DNA of 64,000 nt, taken from the NCBI GenBank assembly GCA_031282245.1, contig JAITEB010000026.1:1-64000 (forward strand), written 5' to 3'. Below are positions 19,076-27,539 of this stretch, piece after piece. Below the pieces are notes generated by a model. The model saw nothing but the letters and a program-made list of their open reading frames with translations. It did no database searches and was not told where the DNA came from. Position numbers and translations under genes: made by a program. Within the stretch, counting starts at the first letter, position 1. Every line of letters begins with the position of its first letter. The DNA comes from Oscillospiraceae bacterium (GTDB lineage Bacteria; Bacillota; Clostridia; Oscillospirales; Ruminococcaceae).

Positions 19076-19177
19076 TTGCCTTTTGATAACAGTTTGATAA
19101 CAGGAGCATTTGGGCACTTATTCTGTGCCGCAGGTGTTTAGCGGGTGTTTTACCTGTTGCCACGGCTTTACCCATTG

Positions 19178-19220
19178 AAAACGATCTTGCTGATTCGCTG
19201 CCAGCAAGATCGTTTTTATG
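19178..19220. terminator. Bidirectional terminator bounding the accessory patch
   Basis: AAAACGATCTTGCTG (19178-19192) and its perfect reverse complement (19202-19216) form a 15-bp stem flanked by A and T runs, so it can act on both strands. It ends the minus-strand genes decaying at 19224-20064. Confidence 0.75.
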
Positions 19221-19223
19221 TCT

Positions 19224-19500
19224 TCATTTATCTTTTTTATGTCTTTTCAAAAGAATATCCAACAAGTCAGTATCGTTATGTGGCAATTCATCGTCTTCAA
19301 ATTCGCCTAAATAAGTTATATCATGATACTTCTGTCCATCGTATTCGTACCCAGTGTAAGGATAACCCCTGTCCGTAGTTCCTTGATATTCTTTAAATTC
19401 TTGCTTAGCCTCCTCTGCTGTGAAGTCATTTGCATCGAACCAGACACCCTCTTTTTTCCTTTGCCCAACCCATTTTTGTTGCTTTGAATAGATGTTTCAT
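19224..19500 (-). pseudogene. Small acidic hypothetical protein gene with one frameshift
   Basis: The ATG at 19500 overlaps the stop of the upstream gene as ATGA, suggesting former translational coupling. It reads MKHLFKATKMGWAKEK and then soon stops. Shifting frame at the A6 run (T6 at 19451-19456 on the plus strand) restores EGVWFDANDFTAEEAKQEF and a continuous reading to the TGA at 19224. The interval is 277 bases, exactly 3n+1, as expected for a single inserted base. The intact product would be about 91 residues, acidic, with a Lys-rich end. Family not recognised. A real frameshift and an assembly homopolymer error are both possible. Confidence 0.65.
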
Positions 19501-20064
19501 AGATTTCTCTCCTTTAAAGATTCTATTAACATATCGCTGAGTGCCTGCGAAGGAACCTGAGTCCACCGCTGCGTGGTATAAAGTTCGGGATATTTGTAGC
19601 GCCAAGCGTCGTATTCCTCTTTAGTGATCTCCCCGTCCTCGGTCTTTGCGGGCGGCTGCCGCCAAGCGGTAAGCATTTCATTCATTTCCAAAAAGGTTCG
19701 GCCTCTAGACTTGTCCAACCGTAGGCAGATTTCACCACCCGCCTCACTGATACGCAGGCCCCGCAAATCCGCAAGCCGCTCCGGCTGTTCGAGATACATC
19801 ACTGCGGTACAGTCGTCCCCCGGAACTCTTTTGGTCAACAAACAATCACAATCGCGCCCAACATCAAAGCAGTATTCCACTAATTTAGCCGCCAGTCCCT
19901 TGCTGTGAAAATACCGCGTCATTTCATATTCTCGGTCTAAGTCCGCGGCTCGCCCCATTTATCCCTAGTGACGAGCATCTGTTATAGAGCTTCGCGCCGT
20001 TGAGCAGTGGTCGCAGCTCGACAGGATATTCTTCTAAGTCAATGGTTATAGGCGTAAATGTCAT
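19497..20064 (-). pseudogene. Aminoglycoside 3'-phosphotransferase-like chimera, decayed
   Basis: The ATG at 20064, behind GAGGT, opens MTFTPITIDLEEYPVELRP and LLNGAKLYN, which resembles the start of APH(3')-like kinases of Firmicutes. The frame is then lost. An ORF from 19958 (153 residues) resumes with EYEMTRYFHSKGLAAKLVEY, LLTKRVPGDDC and YLEQPERLADL, again APH-like. The glycine-rich ATP loop region that should lie between is deleted. After PERLADL the match ends: the His-x-Asp catalytic loop and all of the C-terminal lobe are missing, replaced by unrelated sequence ending ITKEEYDAWRYKYP and ESLKERNL. It cannot be a functional kinase. Identity rests on motif recognition. Confidence 0.65.
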
Positions 20065-20073
20065 ACCTCAATT

Positions 20074-20244
20074 TCATCCTTCCTTAAATGCGCCATCCTC
20101 AATATGGTCGTTCACCACGCCGATTGCCTGCAAGTAGCTGTAGATTATCATGCTACCGACGAATTTGAAGCCAAGTCTCTGCATGTCCTTGCTGATTATA
20201 TCGGACCGCGCCGCATCTTTCTTATAGGTCAGGAATGAAGGGAA
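20074..20244 (-). pseudogene. tag: C-terminal remnant of 3-methyladenine DNA glycosylase I
   Basis: A 56-codon open frame without a start ends at TGA 20074. It contains ISKDMQRLGFKFVGSMIIY followed by SYLQAIGVVNDH, the highly characteristic C-terminus of Tag, which excises 3-methyladenine from DNA. About two thirds of the gene, including the catalytic N-terminal region, is absent. It lies just upstream of the APH-like remnant on the same strand. Confidence 0.75.
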
Positions 20245-20288
20245 CCGAGTCTGGGAAGTGCTTTGGCGTTAAAGGAGTTACTTAGAAA

Positions 20289-20828
20289 ATGCCTGATATC
20301 GAATACGAATACTCCCGCAGCTTGCCGCCCGAAGCGGACGGTCTGCGATTTACAGACGGCGAACCGATTCTCTACGCCTACGAGTGCGTCCTGCCGGAAC
20401 GAGAAACAGCGGACAGGTTCATCTACACCGCCGTCAGCCTTAACACAGGCGGCAAGGTGGTTTTAGCCCGCAGGGTATCGCCTCTTACCACTTCCGAGGT
20501 CGAGAAGACAGTAGAGCGGATGCGGCTCTCGAAGATTGCCGGGGCAAGATCGAAGGCCGAGTACATACCCCGCCTGTCGCAAATGCTCCTGGACGGCGGC
20601 ATTATCAAAGAACCGTTGTCCGCCGTACTCCGCAAAGGCAAGGAGCATTATCTTTGTAAGCGCAATCTCCAAACGCATTTACAGTTTGAAAGCAATCCGG
20701 CGACACGGCGCGTGTTAGAGGGCTTGCCCCTTCCCGGCTCCGCTATCGACAATGTGAGGGCAAAGCGGTTTCATAAAGCCCTCCAGGAAATTTATTCGTC
20801 GCTCCCCAACAGAATATTTAAAAAATGA
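20289..20828 (+). CDS. Hypothetical protein, 179 residues
   Basis: I do not recognise this protein. It starts at an ATG behind AAGGAG (about 10 bases). It is soluble and mixed alpha/beta in appearance, with an acidic N-terminal third containing YAYECVLPERETADRF, a central basic helix-rich part (SEVEKTVERMRLSKIAGARS) and a basic C-terminus ending NRIFKK. No membrane segment, signal peptide or cysteine cluster is seen. It is convergent with purB and sits next to the decayed accessory genes, so it may be part of the same acquired patch. Confidence 0.6.
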   Translation: MPDIEYEYSRSLPPEADGLRFTDGEPILYAYECVLPERETADRFIYTAVSLNTGGKVVLARRVSPLTTSEVEKTVERMRLSKIAGARSKAEYIPRLSQMLLDGGIIKEPLSAVLRKGKEHYLCKRNLQTHLQFESNPATRRVLEGLPLPGSAIDNVRAKRFHKALQEIYSSLPNRIFKK

Positions 20829-20876
20829 GACCTTAGCAGATGCAAAGCTAACAAATTTTTTTGCGGCTAAAGCCGT

Positions 20877-22307
20877 TCAAAGCAAAATTTCAGCCTTTTC
20901 GCCCAGCAGATTTTTGTTTTTCTCAAGTAAAGGCTGAATTTTCTCCCTGATAAATTTTTCCGTCTGTTCCGGCGCGCGTCCGACAAAATTTTCCGGTTTC
21001 AGCGCAGCTTTGAGTTGCTTTTCGTCAATATTGAAATCAGGGTCGGTCAAAACGCGCTGAATCAGGTCGTTTCCGCCGCCTTCTTCTTTGACGGCTTTCG
21101 CTGCCGCCATCGCGTGTATTCGCAGTTTCTCGTGAAGCGTCTGCCTGTCGCCGCCGTTCCTGACAGCGGCCATCATGATATTCTCTGTAGCCATAAAAGG
21201 CAGCTCTTGCATAACGCGCTGTTCAATAATTTTCGGGTAAACAACAAGCCCGTCGCAGACGTTCAGCAACAGGTTCAAAACCCCGTCGGAGGCCAGAAAA
21301 GCCTCCGCGACGGAAACGCGTCTGTTTGCGGAATCGTCCAGTGTGCGTTCAAACCACTGCGCGGCGGCTGTTATCGCAGGATTCAAAGTATCGATGATAA
21401 TATAACGCGACAGCGAAGTTATTCGCTCGCTGCGCATAGGATTGCGCTTATAAGGCATAGCAGAAGAACCGATTTGGCCGCGCTCAAACGGTTCTTCCAT
21501 TTCTTTATTGCCTTGCAGTATCCGAAGATCGTTTGAAAATTTCGACGCACTTTGAGCCACTCCCCCTAAAACCGATAGAATCTGATAATCTATTTTTCTT
21601 GAATAAGTCTGTCCCGAAACCGGCACTGTCTCATCAAAGCCCATTTCATGAGCGATATCCCGTTCAAGCTGGTCTATTTTTTCGCCGTCGCCTCCAAAAA
21701 GCTCCATAAAGCTGGCCTGTGTCCCCGTTGTGCCCTTTGAGCCAAGCAATTGCAGCCTGGAAAGCCTGTGCTCCGTTTCTTCAAAGTCCATAAGAAACTC
21801 GTTAATCCAGAGCGCCGCCCGTTTGCCTACTGTGGTGAGCTGGGCGGGCTGCAAATGGGTATAGGCCAGAGCGGGCAGGTCTTTGTGTTTCAGAGCGAAG
21901 CCAGCCAGCAGCGCAATTACGTTCAGCAGTTTCCGGCGAACGATTTCCAGCCCGCGCCGCATGATAATAATATCCGTGTTGTCCCCAACATAGCAGGAGG
22001 TTGCCCCAAGGTGAATAATGCCCTTTGCCGCGGGGCATTGCAGACCATAAGCGTAAACGTGAGACATAACATCGTGGCGGACGATTTTTTCCCGCGCCCG
22101 GGCCTCCTCGTAGTTTATGTCGTCCAGATGGGCGGCAAGCTCGGCGATCTGCTCGTCGGAAATATCAAGCCCGGCGATTTGCTCGGCCCTGGCAAGCGCG
22201 AGCCACAGCCTTCGCCATGTGCGGAACTTGTTGTCGTTTGAGAAAACAAACTGCATTTCGCGGCTTGAGTATCTCTGGCTAAAAGGGCTTTCGTAAACGT
22301 CGTGCAT
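20877..22307 (-). CDS. purB: Adenylosuccinate lyase
   Basis: Cleaves SAICAR to AICAR and adenylosuccinate to AMP, acting twice in purine synthesis. It belongs to the fumarase/aspartase superfamily. The signature SSAMPYKRNPMRSERI lies near residue 280, and the catalytic-loop regions HDVMSHVYAYG and THLQPAQLTTVGKR are present. At 476 residues it fits the longer Firmicutes/eukaryote-like PurB branch. It is transcribed leftwards from the AT-rich gap 22308-22578. It is physically separate from purH and purD. Confidence 0.96.
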   Translation of the reverse strand: MHDVYESPFSQRYSSREMQFVFSNDNKFRTWRRLWLALARAEQIAGLDISDEQIAELAAHLDDINYEEARAREKIVRHDVMSHVYAYGLQCPAAKGIIHLGATSCYVGDNTDIIIMRRGLEIVRRKLLNVIALLAGFALKHKDLPALAYTHLQPAQLTTVGKRAALWINEFLMDFEETEHRLSRLQLLGSKGTTGTQASFMELFGGDGEKIDQLERDIAHEMGFDETVPVSGQTYSRKIDYQILSVLGGVAQSASKFSNDLRILQGNKEMEEPFERGQIGSSAMPYKRNPMRSERITSLSRYIIIDTLNPAITAAAQWFERTLDDSANRRVSVAEAFLASDGVLNLLLNVCDGLVVYPKIIEQRVMQELPFMATENIMMAAVRNGGDRQTLHEKLRIHAMAAAKAVKEEGGGNDLIQRVLTDPDFNIDEKQLKAALKPENFVGRAPEQTEKFIREKIQPLLEKNKNLLGEKAEILL

Positions 22308-22499
22308 TTTTGGTTTTTCTCCCCGTTAATTAGTAATTTTTACATGGCCTTCACAGCGTACTTATTATTTTACAGTTTGCGGATTTTCATAAGTATGCTT
22401 ATATTTATTTAAAGTTTATTTTATACTTATTAAAAAGTCAAGAAATATAAACTTAAAAATTAAAGCATATGCCGTTACGCAAAATTTCAAAAAAATATA

Positions 22500-22528
22500 T
22501 TTAAAACAAAACAAACTTATGCTATAAT
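22500..22528 (+). promoter_or_regulatory. Promoter of the P-type ATPase gene
   Basis: TTTAAA (22500-22505) and a perfect TATAAT (22523-22528) with a 17-base spacer, 51 bases before the start codon. Confidence 0.65.
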
Positions 22529-22578
22529 AACTTCTTGTCAAGTTTATTATAGCTCTTAAAGATTAAGGAGATCAGTCT

Positions 22579-25215
22579 ATGGCGGTTTACACCGAAGAAA
22601 TAAGCGCCCTTCTGGGCAGGCTCGAAACTTCCGGGACAACGGGACTAAGCGCGGTCGCGGCGCAGGAACGCCTCGAAAAATACGGGTCTAACACGCTGAA
22701 AGGCGAAAAGCATAAAAACTTTTTTCAGAAATTTCTGGCTCAGCTCAAAGACTACATGGTCATCATTCTGATTATCGCGGCGGCCATTTCCTTCGCGCTT
22801 GCCCTGATTGAACAGAGCGGAGATTTTATCGACTCAATCGTTATTATGGGTATTGTCATACTCAACGCCCTTCTTGGCGTTTTTCAGGAAAGCAGCGCGG
22901 AAAAAGCCCTCGACGCTTTGAAAAATATGTCCGCGCCCTTTGCGAAAATCATCCGGGACGGCGTCGCAAAAAAAATCCCTTCGTCCGAAATTGTCCCCGG
23001 CGATTTGATTTTGCTGGAATCGGGCGATTTTATCCCCGCGGACGCGCGTCTGATTGAATCGGCAAGCCTGAAATGCGAGGAATCCGCCCTGACCGGCGAA
23101 AGCGTCCCCGCCGAGAAAGACGCCGCGGCCAAAATAGCGGAGGACGCGCCGCTGGGCGACAGGATCAACATGATCTATTCCGGCTGCAGCGTCGCTTACG
23201 GCCGCGCAAAAGCCATTGTCACCGGGACGGGCATGGGCTCGGAGATGGGTAAAATCGCCGGGCTTCTCAACGCCGCCCGCGACGAGACTACCCCGCTTCA
23301 GCAAAGACTGAACAAACTCGGCAAAAATCTGGGCATACTTTCTATAATAATCTGCGTTTTTATATTTATCCTCGGCCTGTTTCAGGGGCAGTCCCCGGTT
23401 TTGATGTTCATGACGGCCGTGTCGCTGGCCGTCGCGGCAATCCCGGAAGGCTTGACGACAGTCGTCACGCTTGTGCTGTCAATGGGCGTGCGCAATATGG
23501 TCAAACGCAACGCGATTGTCCGCCGCCTGCCCGCCGTCGAAACGCTGGGCAGCACGTCAGTCATCTGCTCTGATAAGACGGGCACGCTTACGCAAAACAA
23601 AATGACGGTCATGCAAGTCTGGGCGGCGGGCGGCGAGATTTGCGCCCCCGGCGCGGACATGCCCGCGGACGCGCTGAAAATTCTGGAATACGGCGCGCTC
23701 TGCAACGACGGCAAAGTCCAGCTTGAAGGCGGCAAAGAAACCCACATAGGCGACCCGACCGAGACCGCAATAGTGGCCGCCGCGAGGCTTGCCGGGCTGG
23801 ATAAGTCCGGCCTTGACAGCGAATTCCGGCGTGTGGCCGAGCTTCCCTTCGATTCCGACCGCAAACTCATGACCACTGTGAATATGATAGACGGCAAGCC
23901 CTATGCAATCGTGAAGGGCGGCTTTGACGTGCTGCTGCCGCGCTGCGCCTCCGGCGATTCAGGCCGCGCGGAGGAAGTGAATCTTTCCATGAGCGGAAAG
24001 GCTTTGCGCGTTCTGGCCGTGGCTTTCAAGCTTCTTGAGCGCGTTCCGGAAAACCCCTCCGGCGAAGAGCTGGAAAACGGCCTTGAGTTTGCCGGGCTTA
24101 TCGGCATGATTGACCCGCCGCGCGAGGAATCCAGGCAGGCGATTGCAAAATGCAAAAAGGCCGGAATCAAAACCGTCATGATAACCGGCGACCATATTGT
24201 GACCGCTTCGGCCATCGCCAAAGAGCTGGGCATTCTTGAAGACGGGGACGAAGCCATCAGCGGCCGTGAACTTGCCATGATGGACGAGGGCGAGCTTGCC
24301 GAAAAAGTCCGGCAATATTCTGTTTATGCCCGCGTAAGTCCGGAGGACAAAATCAAGATAGTGCGGGCCTGGCAGGACAAGGGCGAAGTTGTCGCCATGA
24401 CAGGCGACGGGGTGAACGACGCCCCCGCGCTTAAAGCGGCTGATATTGGCTGCGCGATGGGCATTACCGGAACGGACGTCGCCAAGGGCGCGGCCGACAT
24501 GGTTCTCACCGACGACAATTTTTCGACGATAGTGGCCGCCGTGGACGGCGGGCGCGCGATTTATGACAATATCAAAAAGACTATAGAGTTCCTGCTGGGT
24601 TCAAATATAGGCGAGGTTTTGACAGTGTTTCTGGCCATGCTTTTCGGCTGGGGAAGCCCGCTTCTTGCCATTCAGATTCTGATGGTGAACGTTGTGACGG
24701 ACGCGTTCCCGGCTTTTGCGCTTGGCTTTGAGCCTGCGGAAAGCGACGTCATGGAGCGTCCGCCCATCAGGAAAAACGAGAGCGTTTTTGCGGGCGGGCT
24801 GATCCCGGAAATTATTATCAAGGGCGTTGTCGTGACGCTGTGCACGCTTGCGGCGTTCTGGGCGGGGGCGCGCCTTGGCCACGGCGGGATCAGCCCAAGC
24901 GAGGAAGCGGGGCGGACGATGGCGTTTCTGGCGCTTTCGCTTTCTCAGCTTGTCTACGCGGTCTGCACAAGAAGCCGCAAATCGCTGTTTGTCACCGGGC
25001 TTTGGAGCAATATGCAGATGATATACTCGTTTTTGATTTCGCTTGCGGTTATACTGCTTGTAACGCTTGTCCCGCCGTTTAATTTTGTCTTCAAGATGGC
25101 TCCGCTTGTGTGGGAAAATTGGGCGCTTGTTTCGGGTCTTGCGCTTGTGCCCTTTGTTGTTTCCGAGCTTGTGAAGCTGATAAAAAACAGGCCCAAATTT
25201 AGTATAAAACGCTAA
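22579..25215 (+). CDS. P-type cation-transporting ATPase (probable Ca2+, P2 type)
   Basis: Membrane pump of 878 residues. The N-terminal cation-ATPase domain starts near residue 10. The actuator loop is ALTGES near 171, the phosphorylation site is SDKTGTLTQN with Asp near 331, and the hinge is TGDGVNDAPALK near 607. The M4 segment shows AVAAIPEGLTTVVTL, the PEGL form typical of Ca2+/Na+-K+ type II pumps. The C-terminal region adds four more helices, ending SELVKLIKNRP. This pattern suggests Ca2+ or Mn2+ export, but specificity cannot be fixed. The start ATG follows TAAGGAG. It is probably monocistronic or joined to the mreB-like gene 80 bp later. Confidence 0.93.
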   Translation: MAVYTEEISALLGRLETSGTTGLSAVAAQERLEKYGSNTLKGEKHKNFFQKFLAQLKDYMVIILIIAAAISFALALIEQSGDFIDSIVIMGIVILNALLGVFQESSAEKALDALKNMSAPFAKIIRDGVAKKIPSSEIVPGDLILLESGDFIPADARLIESASLKCEESALTGESVPAEKDAAAKIAEDAPLGDRINMIYSGCSVAYGRAKAIVTGTGMGSEMGKIAGLLNAARDETTPLQQRLNKLGKNLGILSIIICVFIFILGLFQGQSPVLMFMTAVSLAVAAIPEGLTTVVTLVLSMGVRNMVKRNAIVRRLPAVETLGSTSVICSDKTGTLTQNKMTVMQVWAAGGEICAPGADMPADALKILEYGALCNDGKVQLEGGKETHIGDPTETAIVAAARLAGLDKSGLDSEFRRVAELPFDSDRKLMTTVNMIDGKPYAIVKGGFDVLLPRCASGDSGRAEEVNLSMSGKALRVLAVAFKLLERVPENPSGEELENGLEFAGLIGMIDPPREESRQAIAKCKKAGIKTVMITGDHIVTASAIAKELGILEDGDEAISGRELAMMDEGELAEKVRQYSVYARVSPEDKIKIVRAWQDKGEVVAMTGDGVNDAPALKAADIGCAMGITGTDVAKGAADMVLTDDNFSTIVAAVDGGRAIYDNIKKTIEFLLGSNIGEVLTVFLAMLFGWGSPLLAIQILMVNVVTDAFPAFALGFEPAESDVMERPPIRKNESVFAGGLIPEIIIKGVVVTLCTLAAFWAGARLGHGGISPSEEAGRTMAFLALSLSQLVYAVCTRSRKSLFVTGLWSNMQMIYSFLISLAVILLVTLVPPFNFVFKMAPLVWENWALVSGLALVPFVVSELVKLIKNRPKFSIKR

Positions 25216-25295
25216 AGCCTGAGCATAAAATAAGTTAAGTCAAATTGCGCCGCCTGTAAAAACCAAGGCCGACCAAACTCAAGGGAAAATAAAAT

Positions 25296-26306
25296 ATGTC
25301 TGTGGATATTGGGATAGATTTGGGGACGACTTCAATTATTATATATATGAGCGGCAAAGGCATAGTCCTGAAAGAGCCGACCGTCGCGACAATTGACGCC
25401 CGCTCAAAGAAAATTATCGCCTTTGGGAAAGAAGCCCTGAAGGCGGTTGACCGCATTCCGCCTTTTTACAAAACAGTCTACCCTTTAATAGACGGGGTTG
25501 TTTCCGACCACTATGTCACGGAATTTATGATCAAGCATTTCATGCGGATGATTTCGCAAAACCTGATCGTAAAGCCGCGCGTTTCGATATGCATTCCTTC
25601 GGGCGTTACCGATGTCGAAGTCAACGCCGTGATAGACGCTGTGTCCAATTCCGGGGCGAGAAAAATCTACCTGATAGAAGAACCTATAGCCGGGGCAATC
25701 GGCGCGGGGCTTGACCTCAGCCTGGCAAGCGGCAAAATGCTTCTTGACCTTGGCGGGGGCACTTCAGACGTCGCCGTAATCTCCATGAACGGCATAGCTT
25801 CAAAGGCTTCGCTCAAAGGGGCGGGAAAAAGACTGGACGAGGATTTAATCCGCTATCTGAAAAATAAGTATAATATATTAATCGGCATGAAAACCGCCGA
25901 AGAAATAAAAAAACTGCTGGGCAACGTCTATAAACCCAAGCCTGAAGTAAAATATCAGGTCAAGGGCAAGAACGCCGTCACCGGTTTCCCGGAGGCCGTT
26001 ATAATAAGCGAAGCCGACACCGCCGAGGCATACAGGGATCATATTATTGAGATTTCCCAGATGGTGCGGCAGGTGATGGAGCGGACATCGCCGGAGCTTA
26101 TTTCGGATATCGCCGAAACGGGCATGGTGCTGACCGGGGGGACTTCGCTTTTGCGCGGGCTGCCCGAACTGCTTGGGGAACTGCTGAACATCAGGACTTT
26201 GCCGGTGGAGGACCCCATAAACTGCGTTGCAATCGGCACGGGGAAAGCTTTCGACTATTTGAATATTCTTTCGGACGGATTTATCAAACCGACAGCCTAT
26301 AAATAA
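25296..26306 (+). CDS. mreB: MreB/Mbl-family actin-like protein
   Basis: Actin-like cytoskeletal ATPase that guides lateral wall synthesis. The phosphate-1 motif is GIDLGTTSIIIY, phosphate-2 is LLDLGGGTSDVAVI, the connector motif is EEPIAGAIGAG, and the adenosine motif is MVLTGGTSLLRGL. The length of 336 residues fits MreB/Mbl. It stands alone, without mreC or mreD, so it is more likely an Mbl/MreBH-type paralogue than the canonical mreBCD member. The ribosome site (AAGGGAAA) is only fair. Confidence 0.92.
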   Translation: MSVDIGIDLGTTSIIIYMSGKGIVLKEPTVATIDARSKKIIAFGKEALKAVDRIPPFYKTVYPLIDGVVSDHYVTEFMIKHFMRMISQNLIVKPRVSICIPSGVTDVEVNAVIDAVSNSGARKIYLIEEPIAGAIGAGLDLSLASGKMLLDLGGGTSDVAVISMNGIASKASLKGAGKRLDEDLIRYLKNKYNILIGMKTAEEIKKLLGNVYKPKPEVKYQVKGKNAVTGFPEAVIISEADTAEAYRDHIIEISQMVRQVMERTSPELISDIAETGMVLTGGTSLLRGLPELLGELLNIRTLPVEDPINCVAIGTGKAFDYLNILSDGFIKPTAYK

Positions 26307-26417
26307 AATGGGGCTTTGCCCGGTTTTACCGGTTATTTTATTTCCAGATTAATTCAAAACAGGCTCTGACAGGCGGCTCGCCGGGATTTTTTAAATGCGA
26401 AAAACAGCTGAAAACGC

Positions 26418-26446
26418 TTGAATAAATTTTTACAACGTTGTATAAT
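26418..26446 (+). promoter_or_regulatory. Promoter of the TSCPD-domain gene
   Basis: TTGAAT (26418-26423) and TATAAT (26441-26446) separated by 17 bases, 43 bases ahead of the chosen TTG start. Confidence 0.7.
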
Positions 26447-26488
26447 TGTATATGCTGTTTGCTATATTTTCAAAGCGGAGGGATTATT

Positions 26489-26743
26489 TTGACATACTCA
26501 TACGCGCCCAATGGCGTTTGCGCCACAAACATCAGCATAGAACTTGAGGACGGGATTGTCCAAAACGTCGTTTTTACGGACGGCTGCAAAGGGAACGCGC
26601 TCGGGATTGCTGCGTTGTGCCGCGGACAAAGCCCTGAAGCCCTGATCGAAAAGCTGAAAGGCATCCGTTGCGGCAGAAAGCAGACCTCCTGCCCGGATCA
26701 GCTCGCAAAGGCGCTGGAAAGCGTTAACGCGCTCAAGCTATAA
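26489..26743 (+). CDS. TSCPD-domain protein
   Basis: Small protein (84 residues) with the name-giving TSCPDQLAKAL at its C-terminus. It also has conserved cysteines in GVCATNI, DGCKGNA, ALCRGQ and IRCGRK. The pattern matches the short TIGR03905-type family related to the C-terminal domain of class II (B12-dependent) ribonucleotide reductase. Function is unknown; metal or RNR-related roles are guesses. I choose TTG at 26489 because GCGGAGGG lies 7 bases upstream and the upstream frame is hydrophobic noise. Confidence 0.8.
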   Translation: MTYSYAPNGVCATNISIELEDGIVQNVVFTDGCKGNALGIAALCRGQSPEALIEKLKGIRCGRKQTSCPDQLAKALESVNALKL

Positions 26744-26815
26744 AAATCTCACGCACATCAGAATACGCTATTAAATGCCCGGTTCAAAATAAAAAGTATG
26801 GGGGAAGTGGGGAAC

Positions 26816-27466
26816 ATGACGCTTAATAGCTGCGCGGCGACGGCGCTTTTATTTGCGGTGTTCTGTATAATTATGCGACGGAGACGGTATCTTGCCTTTG
26901 CGGGGCGCGGCAAAAATTTCCTCCTGTCCGACGACAGCGACATCAAAATCTTTGTCAAAGAGCGCCCGCAGATTTACGATCCGCCGGATTATTCCCCCGG
27001 GGAAATAGCCCGGCGCATGAACGCCCAGCGCGCGAACGGCAACCTTGAGAAGGCTCGCAGTCTGGGCAGCGGCTTTGCGGTTTACCTGTCGCGCTTTGAA
27101 CCAAAGCGCTTCCCCCAGGAGCTTTTCATGAACTATAAGACCCTGCTGGCCTTCACAATGGACTACGCGCTCAGCAATCTGACCCCCAACCGCTTCATTG
27201 CGGACACGGCGCACCGCGAGTTCGTCAGCGCCCTGAAAAACATTGACAGGCCGTTTTACGACAATGTCCTTGCTTCGGTCGAATACTCAATGTATGTGCT
27301 TTGCTCCCGGCGGGAGGACAACATGGCGCGCAAAGTCGGCGAAACTTTCGCTAAGCTGTGCGGAAAAAGCGAAGACGAAGCTTGTATCAAAAACGGCGAA
27401 GCTCTGTTTTTGTCGTGGCTTTCAGACGCAATGGAAACTGTTGAAGATTACAAATTTGAGCCTTAG
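26816..27466 (+). CDS. Hypothetical protein with N-terminal membrane segment
   Basis: Not recognised. The protein is 216 residues from ATG 26816, or 222 from ATG 26798. It has one hydrophobic segment at about residues 6-20 followed by RRRRY (a stop-transfer, positive-inside signal), so most of the protein is probably cytosolic. The body is helical, with YSPGEIARRMNAQRANGNLEKA and several aromatic residues. I prefer the second ATG because of the purine-rich GGGGGAAGTGGGG before it. A strong terminator follows directly. Confidence 0.65.
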   Translation: MTLNSCAATALLFAVFCIIMRRRRYLAFAGRGKNFLLSDDSDIKIFVKERPQIYDPPDYSPGEIARRMNAQRANGNLEKARSLGSGFAVYLSRFEPKRFPQELFMNYKTLLAFTMDYALSNLTPNRFIADTAHREFVSALKNIDRPFYDNVLASVEYSMYVLCSRREDNMARKVGETFAKLCGKSEDEACIKNGEALFLSWLSDAMETVEDYKFEP

Positions 27467-27494
27467 AACTCTGGCTATACGGTAAAATATAACA

Positions 27495-27529
27495 GGGGAA
27501 CGGCGCCAGACCGTTCCCCTTTAAGTTTT
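27495..27529. terminator. Terminator between convergent genes
   Basis: GGGGAACGG (27495-27503) pairs perfectly with CCGTTCCCC (27511-27519), followed by TTTAAGTTTT. It lies between the convergent hypothetical gene and kdgK and can serve both. Confidence 0.85.
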
Positions 27530-27539
27530 GCCCGCAAAA

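Noticed and set aside
22308..22578. Promoter for purB in the AT-rich gap
   Set aside because: TTGACT-like and TATAAA-like hexamers occur on the minus strand but with wrong spacing, so no confident site could be named.
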